Assembly: GCA_964395975.1 (NCBI GenBank)
Contig: CAYNBZ010000005.1
Location: 1 to 64,000 of the forward strand
Direction: 5' to 3'
Length of the DNA: 64,000 bases
Source: Avimuribaculum sp964395975
Lineage (GTDB): Bacteria; Bacteroidota; Bacteroidia; Bacteroidales; Muribaculaceae
Within the stretch, counting starts at the first letter, position 1. Each line of letters begins with the position of its first letter. Below are positions 26,927-35,236 of this stretch, in pieces. A program made the position numbers and the translations under genes. Under the pieces are notes generated by a model. It saw only the letters and a program-made list of their open reading frames with translations, was not told where the DNA came from and ran no database searches.

Positions 26927-26936
26927 AGTGACAACT

Positions 26937-27380
26937 TTATTCTGCTACTACTTCAAAAGGAATTTCCACCGAAACTTCTTTGTGCAGCTTTATGGTGGCA
27001 GTGTACTGACCGACTTCTTTAATATTTCCGTTTACGAAAATCAACTTGCGGTCGATTTTATGACCGAGTTTGTCAAGTGCGTCAGCTATTTGTATGCTGT
27101 TTACAGAGCCGAAGATTGTACCGGTTGCACTTGTTTTTGCGCCAATAGTCAGTGATATGCCTTCCAATGTGGCGGCAAGAGCTTCAGCATCGGCTTTGAT
27201 TTTTGCAATCTTGTGTGCACGTTGCTTTTGATTCTCGGCCAACACTTTCAGAGCCGACTCCGATGCAATAACGGCTTTCTTCTGAGGGATAAGGTAGTTA
27301 CGGCCATATCCGTTCTTTACTTCAACTACATCGTCCTTGTATCCAAGGTTGGTGATGTCTTCTTTCAATATTACTTTCAT
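26937..27380 (-). CDS. rplI: 50S ribosomal protein L9
   Basis: The 147-residue product begins MKVILKEDITNLGYKDDVVE, contains GYGRNYLIPQKKA and has the long central helix and C-terminal domain of bL9. L9 binds 23S rRNA near the L1 stalk base and helps to keep the reading frame. It is the last gene of the rpsF-rpsR-rplI operon, 27 nt after rpsR. Length is normal. Confidence 0.98.
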   Translation of the reverse strand: MKVILKEDITNLGYKDDVVEVKNGYGRNYLIPQKKAVIASESALKVLAENQKQRAHKIAKIKADAEALAATLEGISLTIGAKTSATGTIFGSVNSIQIADALDKLGHKIDRKLIFVNGNIKEVGQYTATIKLHKEVSVEIPFEVVAE

Positions 27381-27407
27381 AAATGTTGCCTTTCTAAAAG
27401 AGAATTA

Positions 27408-27677
27408 TTATTTCATCAAGTCGGTTACATAGGGTAGAAGGGCAAGGTGGCGTGCACGTTTTACAGCACGGGCAACCCTTCTTTGGAACTTGAGCGAAGT
27501 GCCAGTAATGCGGCGTGGCAATATCTTGCCTTGTTCATTCAAAAACTTCTTCAGGAATTCCGGGTCTTTGTAGTCGATATACTTGATACCGCTTCTTTTA
27601 AAACGGCAATATTTTTTCTTTTTTACATCAACCGACAATGGGGTGAGGTATCTGATTTCTGATTGAGTCTGTGCCAT
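27408..27677 (-). CDS. rpsR: 30S ribosomal protein S18
   Basis: The 89-residue product has the S18 core: KKKYCRFKRSGIKYIDYKD, ILPRRITGTSLKFQRRVARAV (split here around Thr-Ser) and a basic tail. S18 forms a pair with S6 on the platform of the 30S subunit. It lies 4 nt after rpsF, in the usual order rpsF-rpsR-rplI. Confidence 0.98.
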   Translation of the reverse strand: MAQTQSEIRYLTPLSVDVKKKKYCRFKRSGIKYIDYKDPEFLKKFLNEQGKILPRRITGTSLKFQRRVARAVKRARHLALLPYVTDLMK

Positions 27678-27681
27678 GTGA

Positions 27682-28062
27682 TTAATCCTCCTTTGCTTCT
27701 TCTTTTACTACTTCATTGTTAGCATTAGCTTTTGCATTCTTCAGATTCCTTCTCTTGACTGCATATTCAGCTGCGTGCTTGTCAAGATGGAAAATTAAGA
27801 ACCTGATTACCTTTTCGTCACGACGGAAGGCTATTTCAAGTTTTTTAATAACATTAGGCTCTGCGTCAAATTCGATAAGTGTGTAGAAGCCGGTTGTTTT
27901 GTGTTGGATGGGGTAGGCGAGTTTACGCAAGCCCCAATTTTCTTCATTAACAACGGTAGCATTGTTCTCGGCAAGCACAGCCTTGAATTTATCCACCGCT
28001 TCCTTCATCTGGGCATCAGATAAAACGGGAGTTAAAATGAAAACGGTTTCGTAATGATTCAT
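27682..28062 (-). CDS. rpsF: 30S ribosomal protein S6
   Basis: The 126-residue product starts MNHYETVFILTPVLSD and has the S6 motifs NWGLRKLAYPIQHK and FYTLIEFDA. The C-terminal tail is rich in Lys, Asn and Glu, as is common in Bacteroidota S6. It partners S18 in the 30S platform. It is the first gene of the operon and has a clear promoter box 45 nt upstream. Confidence 0.98.
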   Translation of the reverse strand: MNHYETVFILTPVLSDAQMKEAVDKFKAVLAENNATVVNEENWGLRKLAYPIQHKTTGFYTLIEFDAEPNVIKKLEIAFRRDEKVIRFLIFHLDKHAAEYAVKRRNLKNAKANANNEVVKEEAKED

Positions 28063-28106
28063 AAAAAATAAAATTATTGATTGTTTTTAATTTGCAAAAA
28101 GCGGTG

Positions 28107-28114
28107 CAAAGTTA
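28107..28114 (-). promoter_or_regulatory. rpsF-rpsR-rplI promoter, -7 box
   Basis: On the minus strand this reads TAACTTTG, a perfect -7 box, with a GTTG-like -33 box about 20 nt further upstream (28135-28138). The start would be near 28100, giving a leader of about 38 nt. Confidence 0.7.
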
Positions 28115-28150
28115 GCTATTTCATTGCAATAAAGCAACAAACGCGGAACT

Positions 28151-29461
28151 TTAATTTTTGGAAATTTTTTGTGGAAAACGAAAAACAATCGATAGAACAA
28201 CCATCAAAGCAAGGCTCCAAGCATAAAACAGATATGGAATGAATGCCACCGGTGACAAGTGAGCCATGCCTGCTGCCAATAAGATTTGGGCTCCATACGG
28301 TATGAGGCATTGAACAATGCATGAACATGTGTCGAGAATGCTTGCCACGGTGCGAGGCTCGAGGTTATATTGGTCGGAAATGCGTTTTGCCAGTTGACCG
28401 ACTGTGATTATTGCAATGGTATTGTTGGCTGTGCATATGTTTACAAGTCCTACAAGCAGGGCTATGCTTGCCATTGCCCCGCGGCGACCGTTTATGTGTG
28501 AGGCGAGCCATTGTAGAATAAAGGCTATTCCGCCGTTATGCTTTATCACGTTAAGCAAGCCGCCTGCAAGCAGGGTTACGACAATCAGGTTACCCATTCC
28601 CAAAATGCCGTCACCCATAAACGAACACATATCCATTAATCCAAAATCAGTTACAAACAATGCTGCGACTACTGAAGCAAAGATGCCCAGTACCAATACT
28701 AATAATACATTCATGCCTGATATTGCCATGGCAATCACGATAATATATGGCAGGACGAGCCACAGTGACGTGTTCCCGGAAATCTCACCAACATCGGTTA
28801 CATGGCTCGTCATTATATAGGCAGTCAAAGCAATTACCGAAGCCGGAACTGCAATCCATAAGTTTGCTTTGAATTTATCGCTCATGCGGCAATCTTGACT
28901 GCGAGTTGCAGCTATGGTAGTATCGGATATAAACGATAGGTTGTCGCCGAAAAATGAGCCACCTATTACCACAGCTACCGTAAAAGCAGGATCACTGCCT
29001 GTGGCTTCGGCGAGTTGTATGGCAAACGGTGTGAGAGCAACGATAGTACCAACAGACGTGCCTATGGACATGGAAACAAAGCAAGTGGCTACGAACAATC
29101 CCGGTATAATGAAATTATTCGGCAGTACTCTTAGCGTCAAGTTGACTGTTGCATCGACTGCGCCTATTTCTGTAGCCAATGTGGCGAATGCACCGGCAAG
29201 AATGAAAATCATTATCATGTACATTATACCGGCATCAGCTGCACCCGTAGTGAATATATCTATGCGTGAAGCAAGTTTCAGTTTTGGTGTAGTAAGTGTG
29301 GCCCAAATGGCAGCTATGATAAATGCCACAGAAATGGGCATCTTGTAAAAATCGCCGATGTAAATGGAAGAAACGAGGTACGCAATCAGAAATACCATCA
29401 TAGGAGAAAGTGCCAAAAGTCCCTTCCACTTGGTAACACATTGTATCGTATTATCGTTCAT
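28151..29461 (-). CDS. Na+/H+ antiporter of the NhaC family
   Basis: The 436-residue membrane protein has about 11-12 helices and features of the NhaC family (IT superfamily): SIGTSVGTIVALTPFA, SFFGDNLSFISDTTIAATRSQ and CSCIVQCLIPYGAQ. The conserved GDNLSFISDTT segment is thought to take part in ion passage. It would exchange Na+ (or another cation or organic substrate) for protons across the inner membrane. It is a single gene with its own promoter box at 29490-29497. Substrate cannot be fixed from sequence. Confidence 0.9.
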   Translation of the reverse strand: MNDNTIQCVTKWKGLLALSPMMVFLIAYLVSSIYIGDFYKMPISVAFIIAAIWATLTTPKLKLASRIDIFTTGAADAGIMYMIMIFILAGAFATLATEIGAVDATVNLTLRVLPNNFIIPGLFVATCFVSMSIGTSVGTIVALTPFAIQLAEATGSDPAFTVAVVIGGSFFGDNLSFISDTTIAATRSQDCRMSDKFKANLWIAVPASVIALTAYIMTSHVTDVGEISGNTSLWLVLPYIIVIAMAISGMNVLLVLVLGIFASVVAALFVTDFGLMDMCSFMGDGILGMGNLIVVTLLAGGLLNVIKHNGGIAFILQWLASHINGRRGAMASIALLVGLVNICTANNTIAIITVGQLAKRISDQYNLEPRTVASILDTCSCIVQCLIPYGAQILLAAGMAHLSPVAFIPYLFYAWSLALMVVLSIVFRFPQKISKN

Positions 29462-29489
29462 TTATTGTCAACTTTCTTATTGTGAGGTG

Positions 29490-29497
29490 CAAAATTA
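29490..29497 (-). promoter_or_regulatory. promoter -7 box of the NhaC-type gene
   Basis: On the minus strand this reads TAATTTTG, matching TAnnTTTG, 28 nt upstream of the start codon at 29461. The leader would be about 20 nt. Confidence 0.6.
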
Positions 29498-29712
29498 ATG
29501 TTTTTTATAATATATAAAATCGAAGGCTCGGTCAAATATTTTTGGTTGTTACATGAAACAGGTACGGCTGTAAAGTTAATCTGTGTTAATATCGTGAACT
29601 TCTAACCACTTTTGATTGTTATAAATGTAGATGTCTGAAATTCGTACTTTTCTCAATAACAACGCGTGAGCGTTAAGGAACACTTTTAATTAAGCATAAT
29701 GTGATAAAAATG
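29498..29712. other. intergenic stretch without a gene
   Basis: The stretch between the NhaC-type promoter and the terminator at 29713-29740 is AT-rich. I see no frame, repeat or RNA gene in it. Confidence 0.5.
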
Positions 29713-29740
29713 AGAAAGGACTGCGCGAGCAGCCCTTTCT
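29713..29740 (-). terminator. terminator of the DUF3332 gene
   Basis: AGAAAGG-A-CTGC (29713-29724), loop GCGA, and GCAG-C-CCTTTCT (29729-29740) form a strong stem with one mismatch. On the minus strand it is followed by a T-rich run (CATTTTTAT), as expected for the gene ending at 29776. Confidence 0.8.
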
Positions 29741-29775
29741 TATGTATTCTCATTATACCGAAGTGGCATCATGCT

Positions 29776-30330
29776 TTAACGGTTGGCATACATTCCGGCA
29801 AGTGCCATTTGTTGGTAAGCATAAACACCGGCTTCTGAAAGTTGAACACGTTCAAAACTTCCATCAGGAGAAATCATTTCAACATTGTAGTCATCGATAA
29901 ATTTCATGAACTTATGTTCTTCTCCATTTGCTTCGACCGACCATGAATTGTCGATTTCATTGAAATTGAATTTTACAGTAGAGTCGTCATTCAGATTTTT
30001 TACAATGTAACCTTCGGGGTTGGAAGTGATTTCATAGCGAGCATCTTTGCCATCTATTATTTTAGTGTCGGTGCTTGCGATAGGATTACTCCCCGACCAA
30101 AATTCTATGGAATTTATTACCAATACGTCGGCAATCATAGTAAGTTCATATACGGGTAGAATCCAGAAACAAATGAATACCAATTCATTTACAAACTTGC
30201 CACCAACTTGGTTATTCCAACTCAAAACTTTGTTTGAAAGTTTGAAACTTCCAATGCAAGAAGTCATCATTAGTGATGCTGCTATACATGTGGCAACAAC
30301 AGCGGTAAAAATTCTTGATTTTTTTTTCAT
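29776..30330 (-). CDS. DUF3332 family lipoprotein
   Basis: The 184-residue product has a lipoprotein signal with the lipobox MTSC near residue 25. The mature start, IGSFKLSNKVLSWNNQVGGKFVNELVF, is characteristic of DUF3332. Two short hydrophobic segments follow (about 45-75), then a beta-rich C-terminal part. The family is common in Bacteroidota and its function is unknown. It is a single gene with a terminator at 29713-29740. Confidence 0.85.
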   Translation of the reverse strand: MKKKSRIFTAVVATCIAASLMMTSCIGSFKLSNKVLSWNNQVGGKFVNELVFICFWILPVYELTMIADVLVINSIEFWSGSNPIASTDTKIIDGKDARYEITSNPEGYIVKNLNDDSTVKFNFNEIDNSWSVEANGEEHKFMKFIDDYNVEMISPDGSFERVQLSEAGVYAYQQMALAGMYANR

Positions 30331-30449
30331 AACAATTAATAGTGTTTTTTTGTTAGATTATATTTTGATTAGAAATATGTTCATGTTTGTAAATAAACAA
30401 TTGCAAGTTACAAAAAAAAACAACATTACAAATGTAATCATGAAATAAA

Positions 30450-30466
30450 AAACATTCAAAATGTTT
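30450..30466 (-). terminator. terminator of the tricorn-type protease gene
   Basis: AAACATT (30450-30456) pairs with AATGTTT (30460-30466). On the minus strand the stem is followed by a run of T residues. It lies 26 nt past the stop codon at 30492. The stem is short, so confidence is moderate. Confidence 0.55.
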
Positions 30467-30491
30467 CTTTTTATAGTTAAAATAGAGTATT

Positions 30492-33400
30492 CTATTGTTC
30501 TACTCCGAGGTCTTGGAGTGTCCGAGGAGCAGGGGTCTTAGGAAGCGGTTTGCGGTCCTTGAGTTGCTCAAGAGCCACTTCGATTGCTTTGTCAAGCTGT
30601 TCATCTATGCCTGCATATTCTTTGATTGGGTCGTTGTCGATGTAAATATCAGGATCAACGCCGTGATTCTCCACTATCCATTTTCCGGTTTTTACATCAT
30701 AATTGGTGAAAAATGGTACACGTACATCGGTGTCGTCGATATAAGGAAGTGGACTGGTTATGCCCACGATGCCACCCCATGTCCGTGTGCCTATGACTGT
30801 ACCGAGCCCCACAGCCTTAAAGCTCCATGGAAACAGGTCGCCATCACTTGCCGAATACTTGTTGATAAGTAATACTTTTGGCCCGTAATGTGTGCCATCC
30901 GGAATGATGTCGTTCATCGTAGAGCCACGATACATGGTCATGCGGTAGGGAGTACGTAGCAAGCGTTCTATGAGCATCGGTGACACGTTGCCGCCACCAT
31001 TGGCACGGTCGTCGATTATTAAAGCCTCTTTGTTAAGTTGAGGATAGTAATATCGTACAAATTCGTTAAGTCCATCGGGTCCCATGTCGGGGATATATAT
31101 ATAACCAACCCGACCATCGGTGGCTTCTTCTACTTTCTTGATGTTGTTTTGCACCCACTCATAGAGATATAGCTGATATTCGTTGTCAATCGGTTTTATG
31201 ACTATTTGGCGAGCACCATCGAGGTTTGCAGATGTGTTTATCGACAACTCGGTCATCACGCCTGCTTTGCCAACGAGCAGGTTATATATGTTGGTCACGG
31301 TGTTTGTGGGTATTCCGTTGATTTCCACTATGTAATCGCCTTCATTCACGTTTAGCCCATATTGGCTTAATGGCGATATTAACGTATTGCTATACGGTAC
31401 GCTTGGCAGAATTTTGTCGATGCGGAAAAATCCATTGTCTGTGCGGCTTATCTTTGCACCAAGCAGACCTGTTTTGACTGTTTTAACACCTTTGTTGTCG
31501 TCACCGCCGGGACCTACATAGGCATGTCCTGTGGCAAGCTCTCCGATAAGGCCTCCTATCACGTAACTGAGGTCTTGACGGCATTTAACATAGGGCAGCA
31601 AAGCGGCATATTTTTCTTTCATTGCTGACCAATCGACACCATGCATATTTTCGAGATAGAAGCCATCGCGATATGCTCGCCACACCTCATCGTAAATTTG
31701 AGCCCACTCTTTATCGTATTCTACAAGAGCAGTCATGTCATTGAGATTTACGGCTTTGCATTCACTGAAATTGGTGGAAGGGAAATCACAAATGTTAATA
31801 GACTTGTCGGAAAATTTGTATATCAATACTTTTTCCCCATTGGCTGAAACACCAAATAATCCTCCGTCGAGTACGGTTTTTTCTTCTTGTTCTTTCAAGT
31901 CGAAAACTTTTACAACAATGCCGTCATTATACCACAGTTTATTTCCGTCGCAATAAAAATTACTGTAATTACCTGTTTCGACTGGTAGTTTGACAGTACG
32001 GTTTGCAAACCCGTCCAAATCTATTTTTATGGTTTTGTCGTTGTTATTGTTGTTGTCGTTTTTCTTGCCATCTGTTTTGTCGTTGTCATCTATCACAGTC
32101 ACCATGTCGTTTTGCGGTAGCAGTGGTGAGGGTGTGTCTTTTGACAGCATAACCATGTATATGCCATCCATCTCGTTGTAGGCATAATTCCATTCGATGT
32201 AGCTGTAAATGGGATTAAGGTCGCGCGCGCCGGCATAAATCAGGTATTTACCATCAGTACTGAATGCAGGAACTGTTGAGCTGTACCAATCTTCAGTTAC
32301 AGGATATTCTTTACCAGTGGCAATTTCATACAAGTAAACGACTTCCATTCGGTTGGGTGCTGTGCGCGTGTAAGTGAGCCAACGGCTGTCAGGAGAAAAT
32401 TCTACCGAATAAAATGCTCCGATGGAGTCTTGTTGCAACGTACGCTTGGTTTTGGATGCAATGTCAACTAATACAAGGCGGTTTTTGCGGTCGCCATAAA
32501 TAATCGACTTGCTATCGGGACTCCATTGCTGCCAATATATGTAGGTGTCGTTGTCGGTTGTGAGTTGTAATGGTGAACCTCCATCCACTGATTGTAGCCA
32601 TATTTCAGTTTCACCTGTCTTGTCAGAAATATAAGATATGTATTTTCCATCCGGACTCCAACAACCGTCACGGTCGTTTGCACCCGATGAGCGAGTAATG
32701 TTATATGTTACGCCATCTTTGGCAGGAAGGTTGAATATCTCTCCTCGGGCAGTGACTACAATACGGTTTCCGTCGGGGGCGATATCGAATGCCGAAATGT
32801 TTTCTTTCACTTTTTTCAATTCGGGTCGAGCCTTGTTAGCCTCGGCATTGAGAGTGATATTGATTTTTTCGTATTTGCGAGTTTTCGGGTCGAGCTTATA
32901 TATGTATCCACCGTTTTCAAATACAATCATGTTTCCGCCTGTGCTTGGAAATTTTACGTCATAGTCGGTGAAGTCAGTAACTTTCTCGGTGGTTTTGGTT
33001 GTAATGTTGTAAACAAAGATGTTCATGCGGTTATCTCTGTCGCTGGCGAAAAAAATCTCATCGCCAATCCACATCGGGAAAACATCTTGTGCTATATTAT
33101 TAGTGATATTTTCCACTTTGTCCGCTTGTGGATCATATATCCATATATCATCGGCCATGCCACCCTTGTAGTATTTCCAAGTGCGGAACTCACGAAATAC
33201 GCGATTGTAGGCAAGCTGTTTCCCATCGGGTGAATAGCAGCAAAAACCGCCTTCGGGCAGGGGAATCTGTTCCGGCATTCCCCCATCGGGTGATATTGTC
33301 ATCAGTACACCATCAAATCCTGTACTTATGCGATTGCGATAAACAATTTGTTTTCCGTCTGGCGACCATGCCATTACCACATTATTTGGTCCCATTCGGT

Positions 33401-33743
33401 CGGCAAGATCGTCACGGGAGTTGGTGGGTGAATATGTCAATCTGACGGGTGTCCCACCATCAGCGGACATCAGATACACTTCGGTACTGCCATCATATTG
33501 ACCTGTAAATGCAATTTGTTTCCCATCTGGTGAAAAATGTGCAAACATCTCATATCCATCACTTGATGTGAGCCGTTGGGCAGTACCGCCTTGGATTGGT
33601 ACTTTATACAAGTCGCCGGCATAAGAAAATACCACATCCATGCCGTTTGTTGCAGGAAAACGCAACAAGCGACCTTCATCAGCATTAGCCGCAATTGTGT
33701 ATCCTGCGAGAACTGCTAATAAAAGAGTTGATTTCATATACAT
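30492..33743 (-). CDS. tricorn-type S41 family peptidase
   Basis: I placed the start at 33743 (MYMKSTLLLAVLAGYTIAANA), which gives a clean signal peptide; the open frame extends 20 codons further without a conserved sequence. The mature protein has beta-propeller repeats of the PD40/TolB type (for example FSPDGKQIAFTGQYDGS, about 40-550), an Asp/Asn-rich linker, a tricorn core and PDZ region (about 760-880) and an S41 protease domain with the nucleophile in NKYSASDGDLFPW. Such periplasmic tricorn-like proteases degrade peptides. It is a single gene between DUF3332 and the small unit at 33941. The length is usual for tricorn homologues in Bacteroidota. Confidence 0.92.
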   Translation of the reverse strand: MYMKSTLLLAVLAGYTIAANADEGRLLRFPATNGMDVVFSYAGDLYKVPIQGGTAQRLTSSDGYEMFAHFSPDGKQIAFTGQYDGSTEVYLMSADGGTPVRLTYSPTNSRDDLADRMGPNNVVMAWSPDGKQIVYRNRISTGFDGVLMTISPDGGMPEQIPLPEGGFCCYSPDGKQLAYNRVFREFRTWKYYKGGMADDIWIYDPQADKVENITNNIAQDVFPMWIGDEIFFASDRDNRMNIFVYNITTKTTEKVTDFTDYDVKFPSTGGNMIVFENGGYIYKLDPKTRKYEKINITLNAEANKARPELKKVKENISAFDIAPDGNRIVVTARGEIFNLPAKDGVTYNITRSSGANDRDGCWSPDGKYISYISDKTGETEIWLQSVDGGSPLQLTTDNDTYIYWQQWSPDSKSIIYGDRKNRLVLVDIASKTKRTLQQDSIGAFYSVEFSPDSRWLTYTRTAPNRMEVVYLYEIATGKEYPVTEDWYSSTVPAFSTDGKYLIYAGARDLNPIYSYIEWNYAYNEMDGIYMVMLSKDTPSPLLPQNDMVTVIDDNDKTDGKKNDNNNNNDKTIKIDLDGFANRTVKLPVETGNYSNFYCDGNKLWYNDGIVVKVFDLKEQEEKTVLDGGLFGVSANGEKVLIYKFSDKSINICDFPSTNFSECKAVNLNDMTALVEYDKEWAQIYDEVWRAYRDGFYLENMHGVDWSAMKEKYAALLPYVKCRQDLSYVIGGLIGELATGHAYVGPGGDDNKGVKTVKTGLLGAKISRTDNGFFRIDKILPSVPYSNTLISPLSQYGLNVNEGDYIVEINGIPTNTVTNIYNLLVGKAGVMTELSINTSANLDGARQIVIKPIDNEYQLYLYEWVQNNIKKVEEATDGRVGYIYIPDMGPDGLNEFVRYYYPQLNKEALIIDDRANGGGNVSPMLIERLLRTPYRMTMYRGSTMNDIIPDGTHYGPKVLLINKYSASDGDLFPWSFKAVGLGTVIGTRTWGGIVGITSPLPYIDDTDVRVPFFTNYDVKTGKWIVENHGVDPDIYIDNDPIKEYAGIDEQLDKAIEVALEQLKDRKPLPKTPAPRTLQDLGVEQ

Positions 33744-33940
33744 ATTACATGTTATAATTAATGTTTCACTTTGATTACAAAAGTAGTGATTATTTAGCAA
33801 CAATGTACTAAATGAGAGATAGAATGTAGAAAATAGTTCGGCAATTACAGTATTAATGTGTAATTGTGTTAAATATCAAATATTAAAAATGTGCGAAGTG
33901 AAAAATGTGTTAAACAACATGTTTTTTTATCTTGAAAAAT

Positions 33941-33970
33941 TTTGTGACAATAAAACTCGTTATATCTTTG
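33941..33970 (+). promoter_or_regulatory. promoter of a small transcription unit
   Basis: TTTG at 33941-33944 and TATCTTTG at 33963-33970 are separated by 18 nt, an almost ideal Bacteroidota promoter. Transcription should start near 33977, a few bases before a 24-codon frame and about 130 nt before a terminator. Confidence 0.75.
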
Positions 33971-33981
33971 CATCAGTTTTC

Positions 33982-34056
33982 ATGGTAAAAGATTTTAAGG
34001 TTTTGAAAACAGCTTGTCGCGAGACAAATGTTTTTATGTTTTTAGGTTTATGTTAA
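33982..34056 (+). CDS. possible 24-residue small protein or leader peptide
   Basis: A 24-codon frame (MVKDFKVLKTACRETNVFMF followed by LGLC) begins about 5 nt after the predicted transcription start and ends before a strong terminator. The peptide has a basic N-terminal half and a hydrophobic end with two Cys. The unit is transcribed alone, so the RNA could instead be a non-coding sRNA that happens to contain the frame, or the frame could control the terminator as a leader peptide. I do not recognise it from a named family. Confidence 0.45.
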   Translation: MVKDFKVLKTACRETNVFMFLGLC

Positions 34057-34069
34057 GGTATTAGAAAGG

Positions 34070-34105
34070 AAGCATCTCAGGTAGTGATACCGGAGCTGTT
34101 TTTTT
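34070..34105 (+). terminator. terminator of the small transcription unit
   Basis: AAGCA-T-CTC-A-GGTA, loop GTGA, TACC-G-GAG-C-TG form an interrupted hairpin followed by seven T residues (34099-34105). It closes a transcript of about 130 nt and separates it from the etf promoter. Confidence 0.8.
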
Positions 34106-34206
34106 ATATACATGTTTGAAGTGTATTCGCCGAGAAATTATACTTGACAATTAAGTGATTAAGTATAAAAAAATCATTATAAAAGGTGATTTGTCGAAGA
34201 AACTTA

Positions 34207-34236
34207 TTGGCAAATGGGTATATTTGATTAACTTTG
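34207..34236 (+). promoter_or_regulatory. promoter of the etfB-etfA-acyl-CoA dehydrogenase operon
   Basis: TTGG at 34207-34210 and TAACTTTG at 34229-34236 are 18 nt apart. The start would be near 34243, giving a leader of about 84 nt. The -7 box lies inside a perfect palindrome (34223-34250). Confidence 0.7.
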
Positions 34237-34250
34237 TAAAGTTAATCAAA
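34223..34250. promoter_or_regulatory. 28-bp palindromic operator over the etf promoter
   Basis: TTTGATTAACTTT (34223-34235) and AAAGTTAATCAAA (34238-34250) are perfect inverted repeats around a GT centre. The palindrome covers the -7 box and the likely start site, so a dimeric repressor bound here would block transcription. Confidence 0.7.
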
Positions 34251-34326
34251 CATTTACGGGATATTGATATAACCGTTACATAAATCGCTAAATATCAAAC
34301 AATTTAATCATCTAATATCTATTTTT

Positions 34327-35199
34327 ATGAGTTTGAATATCGTTGTCTTGGCTAAACAAGTGCCTGACACTCGTAATGTAGGCAAAGATGCTATGAAAGA
34401 AGACGGGACGATCAATCGTGCCGCACTTCCGGCAATCTTCAATCCTGAAGATTTGAACGCATTGGAACAAGCCTTACAGTTGAAAGATTTAAACCCCGGT
34501 TCAAAAATTACGCTTCTTACCATGGGGCCTCCGCGTGCAGCCGAAATTATACGAGAAGCCATGTATCGTGGAGCCGATACCGGAATTGTATTGACAGACC
34601 GCGCTTTTGCCGGAGCTGATACACTTGCCACATCATACGCACTGTCTGTGGCTATTCGTCATATTGGCAAGTATGACATTATCATTGGTGGTCGTCAAGC
34701 AATAGATGGCGATACGGCGCAAGTTGGTCCGCAAGTTGCCGAAAAACTCGGCCTCCCGCAAGTTACTTATGCAGAAGAAGTAAAAATAGAAAATGGCAAG
34801 GCTGTGATAAAGCGTCGCCTTGAGCATGGTGTGGAAACGGTTGAATGCCCTCTACCGCTTGTTGTGACTGTTAATGGTTCGGCAACTCCTTGTCGTCCGC
34901 GTAATGCCCGCCTCGTGCAGAAGTATAAGTATGCTGTCACTCCAAGTGAGAAGTCTCAACTCAGCGAGGAGATGGCACGGTTGGTCGACTCGCGTCCATA
35001 TCTTAACCTTTACGAATGGAGTGCAGCCGAGGTCAATGCCGATCCCGAGCAAATAGGGCTTGCCGGCTCGCCTACAAAGGTTAAGGGTATTGTGAACGTA
35101 GTGTTCCAAGCCAAAGAAAGCAAGAGTATTGAGGGCAAAGATGACGCTGCTATCGAAGATCTCGTAAAGGAACTAATCGCAAATCACACCATAGGCTAA
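34327..35199 (+). CDS. etfB: electron transfer flavoprotein beta subunit (FixA/EtfB family)
   Basis: The 290-residue product starts MSLNIVVLAKQVPDTRNVG and has the EtfB motifs NPEDLNALEQAL, ILVTMGPP-like LLTMGPPRAAEII and the AIDGDTAQVGPQVAEKLGLPQ loop that contacts the nucleotide. EtfB with EtfA forms a heterodimer carrying FAD and AMP (or a second FAD) that takes electrons from acyl-CoA dehydrogenase. The alpha-subunit and dehydrogenase genes follow directly. It is slightly longer than human-type EtfB, as in other Bacteroidales. Its promoter carries a palindromic operator. Confidence 0.95.
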   Translation: MSLNIVVLAKQVPDTRNVGKDAMKEDGTINRAALPAIFNPEDLNALEQALQLKDLNPGSKITLLTMGPPRAAEIIREAMYRGADTGIVLTDRAFAGADTLATSYALSVAIRHIGKYDIIIGGRQAIDGDTAQVGPQVAEKLGLPQVTYAEEVKIENGKAVIKRRLEHGVETVECPLPLVVTVNGSATPCRPRNARLVQKYKYAVTPSEKSQLSEEMARLVDSRPYLNLYEWSAAEVNADPEQIGLAGSPTKVKGIVNVVFQAKESKSIEGKDDAAIEDLVKELIANHTIG

Positions 35200-35236
35200 C
35201 TTTTCCACTAACACATTTGTTTAAACATTAAAGATT

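Noticed and set aside
28914..29348. 144-codon frame antisense to the NhaC-type antiporter
   Set aside because: It is a shadow of the hydrophobic coding strand with no own promoter or motif.
33856..34056. 66-codon frame that includes the 24-codon frame
   Set aside because: Its first 42 codons lie upstream of the predicted transcript start, so only the short form from 33982 is plausible.
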